The position numbers and the translations under genes are program-made. The notes below the pieces were generated by a model, which was not told where the DNA came from, ran no database searches, and was given only the letters and a program-made list of their open reading frames with translations. A stretch of DNA of 64,000 nucleotides from assembly GCA_030435675.1 (NCBI GenBank), contig CM059625.1, forward strand, positions 12,400,001 to 12,464,000. Direction: 5' to 3'. Below, one piece after another: positions 10,414 to 20,078 of the stretch (the stretch's first letter is position 1; every line of letters begins with the position of its first letter). The stretch is from Steinernema hermaphroditum (lineage: Eukaryota; Nematoda; Chromadorea; Rhabditida; Steinernematidae).

Positions 10414-11700
10414 TTAACAATTCGACCAGGCTACGAGTACGAACAGCTCAATGAAGAACAGATTCTCCACGAAGCTTCCCTTCGCACAGCCAATAGGATC
10501 TTCACAGATGCTGAAACAACGCATCACAACGTAATCAGGCACGTCGTTGCAAGATATCGAATGCTCGTAGGTGTTTTGCGTTATCGCATCTCCCCATTGA
10601 AGACCAGCCTATCTATAGAAATGTAAACGTAATTCCAACGTCTGACCAAATCACGGACACCTTCAAGCAACAAGAGAAGCCTCACATCTAAACAGTGAAA
10701 CCGAATAACATTCCGTACATAAAATATATATGAGAGATGAAACAATTGATGGAACAGCACAACTTCCGGTTTTATTTCAGGATTGTATATATCTCGCGCA
10801 GCATCCTATTAATACCAGCAAACGAAATAAACAGCCTTCAAAGATCATTCTGATAATCAAAGAAGTTGATATTCGTGATAGACCACGGGCTAGGAGGTCT
10901 TAGATATCTGGCGATCCTAAATACACACATAAAATAGATGGTTTCACCAGCAACGGTACATACGTAACGTTTGCAACAATTAGCTTATCCCTGTGAGCTG
11001 CTAGCTTACTGGCTGACATCTGAGCGATAGGAGTTCCACTCACATTAATGAACGAAACTACAGTACCACAGAACATAAAAGATCCATTCTCGCTCACTAA
11101 ATGCAAACAATTAACAGTTACCAGATTCAAAGAGGGGAATGCTACATCTAAATATATTCTCGCCAGTCAAGATTGTCGAATGCAGGAAGGAATGAACCAC
11201 GTCGCCATTCTCATAAGAAAATTTGAGTTTATTCTCTAAGTCCTCGTCGGAAATCGAGCTTACAGACTCTCTCACTCTTTCAAGGCATTTCTTGGTCATA
11301 ATGGCTCGAAGTCTTTCCCAATTTCTGCAACGTATGAGCTGTGCAGCCAAATCAATTGCCTAAATAACGTTATATAAGTCTGATACATTTTAAGAAAGAA
11401 TACCTGATTGGAGCCATTCAGAAATCCTTGTTTACTGTACTCCTTTTCGACCAATGTGCGATAGGCATACTGCGAGAAACCATTGGCCGCCCACCGTTGA
11501 AACTCAAATGCGGGAGTTACAATTTGAGGCTGCTTGAAGAGTTCAAACGAATCTGACGCTTTGGATCCGACGGCCTATTAGACACAAATAACATATCAAA
11601 CTTTTAGATAGCGTAAACATACCTGAATGTGTTGTGCTTGAACCGAACAGAAGCGAAATGCGTTCCCAATGAGTCCACGTCCTGATCTTAACAGAGTCAT
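10414..11700 (-). CDS. Putative mitochondrial Tim44-fold protein (MAIP1-like)
   Basis: The ATG at 11700 opens a presequence-like N-terminus (TLLRSGRGLIGNAFRFCSV). Further exons read QAQHIQ, then EFQRWAANGFSQYAYRTLVE, then DLAAQLIRCRNWERLRAIMT with KKCLERVRESVSSISDED, then a beta-rich part (SENGSFMFCGTVVSFINVSG). A final exon near 10,600-10,416 reads QWGDAITQNTYEHSISCNDV and ends at a stop at 10414. The helix-then-sheet layout resembles MAIP1/Tim44-like proteins, but I have no diagnostic motif and the C-terminal exon matches nothing I know. If the GTACTC near 10,430 were used as a donor, the frame would run directly into Kish instead. The gene is divergent from QRSL1 with about 290 bp between starts. 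Confidence 0.5.
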
Positions 11701-11993
11701 TGGTATGTATCTCTAAAACAGTAAGGCTAAAGGGAAAAACCTATATATTGAAAAAATAGAACAGAGAAGTAGCGAAGAGCGAACAAGATCCCTCAGAATC
11801 CCAATAGAAGCAATATAAGTAAACTTCTTACATTCGTTCGTTGTTCTTCTCGCTGTCTGTCTCACGAGCCAAAGTGTCTGCAAAGCTTTTAATCGGTGCA
11901 AGCTGTGCTCCTAGCGGTCGGTCGAGTTGCTGTGATTGGTGAGACTTGTTGTGATTGTGATTGGTATAAATACCTTTTTTTCAGTTGCTACCA
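11701..11993. promoter_or_regulatory. Bidirectional promoter region, MAIP1-like gene / QRSL1
   Basis: The two divergent start codons are 293 bp apart, so both promoters must lie here or overlap the genes. On the plus side a run of T ending in CAG (acceptor-like) finishes at 11984, ten bases before the QRSL1 ATG. On the minus side a TGTTTTAG acceptor precedes the ATG at 11700. No TATA element is convincing. Confidence 0.5.
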
Positions 11994-13554
11994 ATGAGAT
12001 GTGTTGAGCAAGCCATCGAGAAGGCGGTGAAACATCGCAAGCTCAACTGCTTAGTTACAGAAACCTTCCCGTTGGCTTTGAATCAAGCGGCTGCAGCTGA
12101 GAAGAGAGGTGTAAAGCCATTTCCGGTGATCATCAAGGACTGCTTTGCAGTAAAAGATGTCCCTCTGACCTGTTCATCGAAGATGCTTTCCAACTACAAT
12201 GTTCCGTACACGGCGACCGTCGTCAAAAGGCTTGTCAAGGCTGGTGGATGTATCATCGGCAAATCCAACTTGGATGAATTCAGTATGGGCTCTAGTAGCT
12301 TGCGTGGATATTTTGGGCCCGTGAAGAGTGGATACAGTAGTGAGCAGAGCCTGGAAGATGACTGGGTGATAACCGGTGGGTCATCAGGCGGATCAGCTGT
12401 TGGTGTTCAGTTGGGAATGGCGACTGTGTAAGTATTGGGTTTACCTGTATTGTCTTTTTATCTTTATGTGTTCAGTGCTATCGGAAGTGATACCGGAGGC
12501 TCTACCAGAAATCCTGCTGCGTTTAATGGTGTATTTGGGTTTAAGCCCACCTACGGGTTGCTGTCGCGCAATGGCATGGTTCCCTTGACGAACTCTCTTG
12601 ATACTCCGTCAATCCTTGCCAGATCCGCTGATGAATGCAGGACCTATCTCAGTAAGATCACTGCGCTGCATGATGGAATATTTTAGTTTTCTAGATGTCA
12701 TGAAAGGACGGGACACTTTTGACTCGACTACCGTCGATTCACACCGTTGTATTGAAAACGTGAAGTCGTCATTGAAAGGTCTGATAATTGGAATTCCAGA
12801 GGTTTGGGAAGTTATTGTATCTCAAGATATTTAAGATCTATATTCCAGGAGTACTTTAACGATTTGCTGTCTCCTACGGTGCTGAGAGCTTTGAATACCA
12901 GTGCTATTAAATTAGAAAAGGCTGGCTGCATTATCAAAAATGTATCGATGAAGTACACGGAGCAGTCAATTGTTTGCTACCACATTTTGGGAGAGTGTGA
13001 TGTCGCTTCTAATATGGCTCGCTATGCTGGTGTATCTTACGGCTTCCGCTCACTCGATGGAAACTCACTTGATGCCATGTACAGTGCTTCACGAAGTCAA
13101 TCACTGAACAAGATAGTAAAGAACCGCATATTCGCAGGGAACTATTTTCTCTTGAAGGAGAATCGCAAGAAGTACTACGATACGGCTGTCAAATTGCGCC
13201 GTTTAATTGCTGGAGATTTCAAGCGAGTATTTTCGCCGGAAGGTGATGGAGTCCATGCTCTTTTAACTCCTGTAACCAGCGACTCCGCCGAATCTTATAA
13301 GCACTGGAAAAAAGAAGGTTTTCAACGTGATTGGGTGGATGACTTTTACACACAGCCAGCTAACATGGCCGGTAATGTCGTATAGATCTTTTCTCTTCTA
13401 ATGATCTATTTCAGGAGTGCCAGCGCTATCAGTTCCCGTGGGCTTTTGTAGACGCAAGCGTCCTGTTGGTGTTCAACTGATCTCGAACGCCTTTCAAGAT
13501 GATCTATGTCTTTTCATTGGAAGGGAGTTGCACCGTATTATGACTGAAAACTAA
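11994..13554 (+). CDS. QRSL1: Glutamyl-tRNA(Gln) amidotransferase subunit A, mitochondrial
   Basis: Exons joined by short introns (12,429-12,479; one near 12,650-12,700; 12,801-12,848; 13,371-13,414) encode an amidase-signature protein. All three catalytic residues are visible: Lys in [14 protein letters not shown], Ser in the glycine-serine loop [14 protein letters not shown], and Ser in [15 protein letters not shown]. The C-terminal blocks [10 protein letters not shown] and [10 protein letters not shown] are also typical. GatA releases ammonia from glutamine to convert Glu-tRNA(Gln) to Gln-tRNA(Gln) in mitochondria (family knowledge). The first ATG follows the acceptor at 11984. An AATAAA signal is at 13,578. 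The last 89 coding bases and the 3' flank are duplicated 12.3 kb downstream. Confidence 0.92.
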
Positions 13555-13685
13555 CGCTCGTGTTCTACGAGAAGAACAATAAATGATTTATCAACGAATC
13601 TGCACAGAAAAGCATTTGCTATTTATTTACACATATATGGATTGAAGCGTTTGTAGTTTGTCTTATTATGGCAGTTGGTCGAGGC
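13466..13685 (+). repeat. 220-bp direct repeat, left copy (QRSL1 3' end)
   Basis: This segment covers the last 30 codons of QRSL1, its stop, the AATAAA and flanking sequence. It aligns without gaps to 25,782-26,001 with about 15 differences, nearly all in the first 145 bases; the last 75 or so are identical. Similarity stops abruptly on both sides. The right copy ends exactly next to the parvin stop codon, so the ancestral order was probably QRSL1 and parvin as convergent neighbours. Confidence 0.9.
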
Positions 13686-14317
13686 CCACGACAAACAGCT
13701 GTTTGTTTAGCATTCGAACGTTTGATGTTTGAAACGTATTCGAAATTTGAGGAAAGATCGTGATAGGAGTTATCCTAAAAGTTTTCATATCTCTTTTGCA
13801 GACTGTGGGAAAACCGGCGTGCTTAACCCCAAAAGCCCGTCGGCTTCGCGTGCGATGCACGCCGTCCACCGATTTTGAGTGGGCAAAATACTATGCTTGG
13901 GCTGGCTTCGCTTCCCGAGAAGCTGATGCGCATGTGTATTTTATATCAACTTGCGTTTTCGACAATCCGGGTTTTGACCCATTTCTGCTATAGCACAGGG
14001 AAGTTTCAGGGGATTTGGATGTGTGAACCCTTTATTTATGTTGTAAGAGATGTTTACGCTGTAAGATGCCCCTGTCCTATGCCAGGAATGGTTCAAAACC
14101 CGGGTTCTTGAAAATGCAAGTTGATGTAACTGATTGTAGCAGATTTCCCTGTGGATATCCCTCAGATCAGCGCGAACCCGGACTCATTCGGCGCGCCGAA
14201 CGATGTTAAACAGAGTTGCGCTTTTTTGACGTGCGCTTTTTTTTTCACGCGTGCTCTTAAATCACTGTGCTCTTTCTCACATGTGTTCTTTTTTTATGAA
14301 ACTGTTTTGCAGATAGA
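13686..14317. other. Left margin of the island, no gene seen
   Basis: About 630 bp between the left direct repeat and the SOD-like start. It contains no supportable coding exon. The last 100 bp are a T-rich tract with repeated GTGCGC/GTGCTC units, ending in the acceptor GTTTTGCAG just before the SOD-like ATG. Confidence 0.4.
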
Positions 14318-15099
14318 ATGAAAGACTACGAGATTGTTGAGGGTAAGGAGCACGAAGCTCAGGATGTAAGCATTTCTGACTCTTTATTTTTGTTAATTGA
14401 TTATGTTGCAGCTGATGGGTGGTACTTCGGACGATGATACGAAGGTGAGTGTTTGAGTTTTGTCTTTATGACCAGTACATCAGAAATGATATTATCCAAT
14501 GTTGTATTTTTACTTTATCTTTAAATTATAGAAGCTGAATGTCGCCGTCGCAGTTCTCTCTGGTGATCGTGGTGTCTCTGGAATTGTCTTCTTCAGTCAG
14601 GTAATAGATAAAATTTTGCAAATTTAGTGGAAAAGGTATATTCCAGGAGAAGGAAGGAAAGCCAACCACCATTCAGGGAGAAATCAATGGCTTGACTCCC
14701 GGCCTCCACGGTTTCCATATCTATCAATATGGGGATTGTAGGAATGGAGGCATTTTTGCTGGGCCGCACTTCAACCCGTTCGGAAAGGCGCATGGTGGTC
14801 CGAAGGACGACAACCGTCATGTCGGTGATCTCGGAAATGTGGAGGCGAACGCTGCTGGAATCGCAAGCTTTGAAATGGTTAGCAGTCTTGTGCAGATACA
14901 CGGAGTTAACTCGGTTGTTGGCCGTTCGCTTATTGTTCATGGTGGTCAAGATGATTTGGGTATGATGTGTGTTGCAACTCTGATTTAACTCCTTCGTTTA
15001 GGCCGCGGAAAAGGAGGAAGAAAAGAAGAGAGCCTTAAAACTGGCAATGCTGGGGCTCATGTTGCCTGCGGTGTCATCGGTCATTCGGCTTCATTGTAG
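14318..15099 (+). CDS. Cu/Zn superoxide dismutase-like protein with altered copper site
   Basis: Five exons (starts near 14318, 14412, 14532, 14648, 15001) join in frame. After an unusual N-terminus (MKDYEIVEGKEHEAQD) comes the SOD beta-barrel: VAVAVLSGDRGVSGIVFF, LTPGLHGFHIYQYGD, GPHFNPFGKAHGGP, RHVGDLGNV, GRSLIVHGGQDDLG and HVACGVIGHSASL. By human SOD1 numbering the zinc ligands H63, H71, H80 and D83, and copper ligands H46 and H120, are kept. However, H48 (in HVHEFGD) is Tyr, R143 (in SRLACGVIG) is His and C57 is Gly, so one copper ligand, the active-site arginine and the structural disulfide are lost. The frame is open throughout. I read it as a diverged SOD paralogue, perhaps without normal dismutase activity. 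Confidence 0.8.
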
Positions 15100-15804
15100 A
15101 GTGTGTTGTTGTGAATGTAGTAAAGATGTGCAGTATGTGTTGTGTCATGTGTGTGGGGTGAGTCGGCTTGTGTACTGTGCGGGGGGCACAATGACGGCGT
15201 CTTCGAAGGGATGCATTTGAACTACCCAGTGTACAGATGTTCCTGACTTGCAGCAAGTACGTGTGTTTTCGCACATGTTTTGTATCAGTCGCCGATACTT
15301 TAGGGGTTTTACATCCAAGGACTGAAAATCGCCAAGGTGTTGTTGCTGCTGTTGTTAGAGGCATGACGCATTATACCATGATGCGTCGCACTGGGCTTGC
15401 TTATGATCAGGTGAGTACGCGCAGTTGTGCGACTAATATATGCTCCGAATTGTTGGATGAACGTAGTCAACCACTACCGGTGTTGTGGGGAATCGTGTCG
15501 CTCGGGAAATCGTGTCGCTCTCAGGGTGTTCCGTTCGAGACCATCCTTTCGGGGAATCGTGTCGCTATAAGGGCGATTTCGGAGGGTTTTTCTTCTCGTA
15601 TCCGTTGTTCACTTATTTAAGTGGCCGAGTATGCGAAGTGATGTACTAACTATGCACTCGGTATGATACGGAACACGCTGAGAGCGGCACGATTTCCCGA
15701 GCGACACGATTACGCGCTTATTTTCAGTTTTCGTCGCGTTCTTGCTGTTATTCTTCACTCATATCCATGATTTTCCAGGTTGCAATCAAGAACTTTCCTT
15801 CAAG
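15100..15804. repeat. Spacer with 24-nt perfect inverted repeat and GAATCGTGTCGCT repeats
   Basis: The spacer between the SOD-like and EDF1-like genes. The motif GGGGAATCGTGTCGCT occurs at 15,487, in a variant at 15,504, and again at 15,551. A 24-nt stretch at 15,491-15,514 is the exact reverse complement of 15,688-15,711, giving a hairpin with about 173 nt of loop. An acceptor TTTTCCAG at 15,778 precedes the EDF1-like ATG. No coding exon supported. Confidence 0.7.
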
Positions 15805-16261
15805 ATGTCGAAGATGAGAAATTTGGTTTTGGACACTGACCCTAACGCGGTCACTGTTCTCCGTCGCCACGACCAGGCCGAAAAGACGTCAAGTCGAACG
15901 CTGCTATCAGTGCGACCCAGCACAGTCGTGCAGCCATCGAGACCAACAAGATGTACGCAGCCGGTTGCAACCAGCAGCACAACACTGACAAAAACTCCCT
16001 GAGGCTTGACCAGGAAACCGAGGAGTGGATCCAGAAGGTACGTGTGCTGGAGAGTCTCTTAAACGTGATTTCATTTTAGGATCTGACTACGAGGGCCAAC
16101 AAGAAGTCGCAGGTTGTCACGGAATACGAGAACAAGGAGATGTTAGGTCAGTTGTCTTTTGTACGTTTGTCTTCGTCCTTTCTTTCCTTGTTGTTTAGTT
16201 TGAAATCGGAAGTGGGAGGAAAGAAGCTGCCTAAGCGACTGGAGTCCGCGGAAGATGGATG
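15805..16261 (+). pseudogene. Degenerate copy of multiprotein-bridging factor 1 (EDF1/MBF1)
   Basis: Starting at ATG 15805, the frame reads a leader then DTDPNAVTVLRRHDQAEK, matching MBF1 xWDxVTVLRKK. A one-base shift near 15,890 is then needed to continue with AAISATQHSRAAIETNK, AAGCNQQHNTDKNSLRLDQE and TEEW, which follow MBF1 closely. After an intron at about 16,037-16,080 it reads DLTTRANKKSQVVTEYENK, equal to the MBF1 HTH segment DLATKINEKPQVIADYE. The HTH start, about 25 residues ([20 protein letters not shown] in relatives), is missing. A short tail ending LPKRLESAEDG follows. The shift plus internal deletion indicate a decaying copy; the functional EDF1 is presumably elsewhere. A single-base assembly error could explain the shift but not the deletion. 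Confidence 0.8.
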
Positions 16262-16303
16262 ACCGAAGAAAAGAAGCCCTAATTTCGATATTTATTTTGT
16301 GTT

Positions 16304-16633
16304 TTGTTAATATTTAAAGTTTTTTCGAATAAATTTTATTTAGAAAAGGACTTATATGGCGGAATGGGTGATGCTGAATACGAAGAGATCTGTAAAGGTC
16401 TGAAGAGCGGCGTTATAGCAGGACAAACAAAGAATCAGAGAGATTCGAATCGCCGCAAACTGAAGTCGTTCCATCTTGAGAACGAGAAGCTCTTTTATGT
16501 GCTAAAGGGGAAAAAGCGCGAGGTTATACGAAAGGGACACGTTGAATCGGTGATTCAGAAAGTACACGAAGTCCTGCGGCATCAAGGAAGGAACGCTGTA
16601 GTGGAATTTATAAGAGAGAGGTATGGAATTTGA
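16304..16633 (+). mobile_element. Transposon integrase N-terminal (H2C2-like) fragment
   Basis: The reading frame contains KLKSFHLENEKLFYVLKGKK, then REVIRKGHVESVIQKVHEVL, HQGRNAVVEFIRERYGI. This is the layout of the zinc-binding region before the retroviral-type integrase core, as in Ty3/gypsy, Ginger and KRBA2-like proteins (typically LFY...R..V...H...H.G...T...I...Y.W). Only part of the zinc-binding pattern is recognisable. The catalytic DDE core that should follow is absent, because an inverted repeat begins within 80 bp. It is a fragment without a clear start of its own. Confidence 0.65.
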
Positions 16634-16709
16634 ATCGAATCTTCGAAAATCTTCGAACCGAATCTGTATAGATACTATTGGGATCGTGTTCAAGACGTTG
16701 CCACTTATA

Positions 16710-17509
16710 GTCGGATTCAAAAAACTTGTGCCCTTTTCGGCGTTTGCTCCTGTCACGCCATTTTTGCACATTCGCGGCGTGTGGTCGCGTCGTTCATAAG
16801 GCAAAATAGTGAATTTGGTGAACCGACCGTAGTCTTTGCCGTTTTTCTCCATGGTTTCGTGCGTTTTTTGGACAACTGCAAGCATAGCCCTCTTCCTTAA
16901 TTTACAGAAGGTAGAGTTTTCCTCGCGGAGGAGTAGCATTTTTTCGAACTGGCTACCAATATTTTCCAGCTTTTTGTCCAATTGCTGTGGGTTTTCACGT
17001 TTTAATCGCGCCCTAATTGTTTGCGTGTCCTCCTTACCCTAATAGCTTTCATTACGACAAGACCAGTAGAAAATAACCACATATCAAGTGGATTGCCGTA
17101 TCTTCGGTTTCGACGCAAGCTCCGACTCTTCTGATAAAGAGTAGTGATATGCAACGCTTGTTAACTTGATATGTTGTTTGATTTGAAAGCTATTAGGGTG
17201 GGGCGCGATTAAAACGTGAAAACCCACAGCAATTGGACAAAAAGCTGGAAAATATTGGTAGCCAGTTCGAAAAAATGCTACTCCTCCGCGAGGAAAACTC
17301 TGCCTTCTGTGAATTAAAGAAGAGGGCTATGCTTGCAGTTTTCCAAAAAACGCACGAAAACATGGAGAAAAACGGCAAAGACTACGGTCGGTTCACCAAA
17401 TTCACTGTTTCGCCTTATGAACGACGCGACCACACGCCGCGAATGTGCAAAAATGGCGTGTCAGGACCAAACGCCGAAAAGGGCACAAGTTTTTTGAATC
17501 CGACTATAC
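16710..17509. repeat. Inverted repeat with arms of about 330 bp coding a transposon-type protein fragment
   Basis: Arm 16,710-17,050 (minus sense) and arm 17,185-17,509 (plus sense) are reverse complements apart from a few substitutions and a 20-odd-base insertion near 17,015. Both translate to nearly the same protein: LDKKLENIGSQFEKMLLL, EENSxFCxLxKRAMLAV, then FTKFTxxPYERRDHTPRMCK and EKGTSFLNPT. It looks like a coiled-coil plus basic segment of an element protein, but I do not recognise a domain. The 130-bp centre also has weak inverted similarity (ATATCAAGT/ACTTGATAT). Confidence 0.85.
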
Positions 17510-17785
17510 ATCCAGCGCTGTCACAAGTGTCAATGAACCGAGTATCGTTAAAGGTGTCAACGGAGCTGCGACCGATTCGCCCTCCGCAGGAACCGTTTTC
17601 TATGGTAGTTAAGAGATTAATAGTTATAGTGATAGAGATTAACTTTTCCAGTACGGCATTGATCTAATATCGTTGCCGATTACCCCCCGCAAAAACCGAT
17701 ACGCAGTCGTAGCAGTGGATTATTTCTGGAGAAGAAGCTCTGCACGAAGAACGACTCAAACGGTTAGAAGAGCTATATAGCGAAT

Positions 17786-18061
17786 GTGCGAAAGAAGGCT
17801 CGAGAAAATATTATCAATGAACAGTACAAGGCTCGTTACGATCAGCTTCATAACCCTCAATGTTATGAGGTCGGTGATAAAGTGACTCTACAAAACGATC
17901 GTAAGCGAAGTCGCAAAGGCGATGTTCTCGAGGCTAACAGATCTGGGCCGTTTGTGATAAAAGAAGTATCGAAGAGCAAGAAGACGGTAGTACTTGACGG
18001 TATTTCGAAATCAATATCGGTTGATCGTATCATGAGATATTATGAATCTAGCGTAAGTTAA
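17786..18061 (+). mobile_element. Integrase C-terminal GPY/F-like fragment
   Basis: The translation reads KARENIINEQYKARYDQLHN, CYEVGDKVTLQNDRKRSRKG, then EANRSGPFVIKEVSKSKKTV with VDRIMRYY. The VGDKV...K..G.L......GPF.I.E motif is the GPY/F module found at the C-terminus of Ty3/gypsy and Ginger integrases. It is followed within 200 bp by an OTU protease fragment. OTU domains joined to gypsy-like integrases are known in Ginger1-type DNA transposons, so I infer a Ginger-like element rather than an LTR retrotransposon; no LTRs were seen. Confidence 0.75.
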
Positions 18062-18254
18062 GGGTGGTCTTAGGGGATATAACTTTCCCAATCCCAGATT
18101 GCAAAGACCACGTTGCCACCTGCTTCTTCTGCTTCTTCGTCTACTATTACCAACTCTTGCACGGTTTCTACGGCACTCACTTCACATTCGCCGACAAGAT
18201 CTTCGATTCCGCTGAGCAGTTCCACCATTTCTGACACCAGCCACTCAGAGGAAG

Positions 18255-18926
18255 TTGTCGAAGTTCCAAATGGTGAGCACAATGGGCAGGCTGCCTGCCA
18301 CTTTCTTAAAGTTTATAGATCACGATGGAAAGATTGAGCGCAGTCGACGATTGTTATGCATCCGCTTTCCAACGATTCAGTGGCAGGTTGACCAAGCGCA
18401 GCGGATCCGTTATCGTGGTCCGATCAAGATATGGAACAGGACTGTTCCATTTATATTCGACGATACGTATAACCCCCCGCTAAGCCAAACCCTAGACGTA
18501 CTCGGAGATGGTAATTGCGGATTCCGGGTGTTGTCTCTCTTCATTTTCGGACACGAAGAAGCACATGAAGAGTTGAGAACGGAGATTTGCCGCTTTATTT
18601 CCAGGCAAGGAGTGGAGTGGATCACAGGATTAACCGCTGTCGACAATGATACAACCGCTTACTTGAAGCGGAAGGGTGTGGAAAAACCTGGCGTGTGGAT
18701 GGGAACCGTGGAGTTGCAGGCCAAAAACTACCCACAAAGCGACCCGGTCCCGCCACGAAGCGGCGGACGCTTTCGTGAACGAATTTCCCTTATGCTGACA
18801 CGCCGTGATTACAATGTGATTTTTGAGTTTGTGGATGAATCGCTTGTTTTCTTCGCGTATTGTCCGATCAACGGCGAATGTCACCGCCGCAGTTCGTTGC
18901 AGGACCGCAATCAGGGACACGATTGA
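18255..18926 (+). mobile_element. OTU-like cysteine protease domain of the transposon, truncated
   Basis: A 223-codon open frame holds the OTU signature TLDVLGDGNCGFRVLSLFIF, with the catalytic D..NC and following helices (EELRTEICRFISRQGVEW), then YLKRKGVEKPGVWMGTVELQ, the usual next OTU block (W.G..EL.A). The expected C-terminal part with the catalytic His is absent; instead the frame enters sequence that forms one arm of an inverted repeat. It is therefore a broken OTU gene. Confidence 0.8.
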
Positions 18927-19955
18927 GTCCGTTATAAGGGGATTTCCGGGTTTCTGACTGAATAAGTGGATTATTTCGAAGACAAAGCCGTTTTTCAAAA
19001 TTCCGCTTTGATAGAAGTGTTCGCCGATCGCCGAAGAAGCGTATGCATCGGTTTGCGGCGCATTTTCTACTTTCCTCACAAAGTTATAACGGTTTTGAGG
19101 CGCGCATGTTCGTTTTAGCTTATTGTCTCCATCATTTCGATGGACCTTTCGCACTACGCACGAATTTGATCAAGCTTTATCAGCCACATAGCCCCAATAA
19201 CGACAAATGGGACTGACTGACAAGCGCGTGGCAGCACAATATGGTCGTCATAGGCCATATCAAAAGCTTAAATTCATTTTCTACTTTCGAGACATGCTTT
19301 AAGTAGTTTCGAGCATGATTGCCTGGAAGCAACTCGACATGAGCCCGTAGAAGCTCTGTTCAACAGGTTTAGATTAAGAGCTACCTTCTCTAGTTCGCAG
19401 ATTCGTACAAACTGCGCATCATTGTTTTTCCTTAGCAATGATATTTCCTGATGCGCTAACATCAGTTGCTGGTTAGCATCTGCCAAGGCGTTCCTCAGCT
19501 CCTCAGTTTCACACTGAGCGTGTCTTCTTCATTCCTCCTTTTCGGTCGCCCGCTTCCTACTGTATTACTATCGAGCGAAAGCCAACAGCCTTGCTCTTAC
19601 ACACTTCGACTTTGATAATTTTACCATATCAAGTCGTTTGGAGTTCTGCGAATAACAGAATTAGTAGAAAACAATAAATAAAGCAAGAAACCGCACGATA
19701 AATCCATCGAACTGATGGAAACAATCAGCGAACACGAACGTGCGCGCCTCAAAACCGTTATAACTTTGCGAGGAAAGTAGAAAATGCGCCGCAAAGCGGA
19801 ATTTTGAAAAACGGCTTTGCCTTCGAAATAATCCACTTATTCAGTCAGAAACCCGGAAATCCCCTTATAACGGACTCAATCGTGTCCCTGATTACGGTCC
19901 TGCAACGAACTGCGGCGGTGACATTCGCCGTTGATCGGACAATACGAGATGTTTT
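18870..19955. repeat. Foldback with arms of about 270-300 bp
   Basis: Sequence 18,870-19,145 is the reverse complement of about 19,670-19,950 with few mismatches and one internal gap of about 40 bp (19,010-19,055 is absent from the second arm). The roughly 500-bp centre contains a small minus-strand frame (19,274-19,486) with a coiled-coil look (QLMLAHQEISLLRKNNDAQF). A third partial copy of the arm lies at 25,590-25,780, in the orientation of the right arm. It looks like a foldback or MITE-type unit that has inserted into OTU transposon sequence. Confidence 0.8.
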
Positions 19956-20078
19956 TTCGATAAAAGTCGTATTTAGAACAGGAATTGCCGCCCATTCGGG
20001 CGGGCACCAAACATTTAGAATATTTAGAGTTCAAGTCGTTTAAACCAAAGTGTATTTTCGGCCCAGGACATCAGATTT

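Noticed and set aside
15487..15711. CRISPR-like repeat array
   Set aside because: Only a few irregularly spaced copies, one inverted, in a eukaryotic intron-containing region.
16304..18926. LTR retrotransposon
   Set aside because: No LTRs, primer-binding site, protease or reverse transcriptase recognised; integrase plus OTU fits a Ginger-like DNA transposon better.
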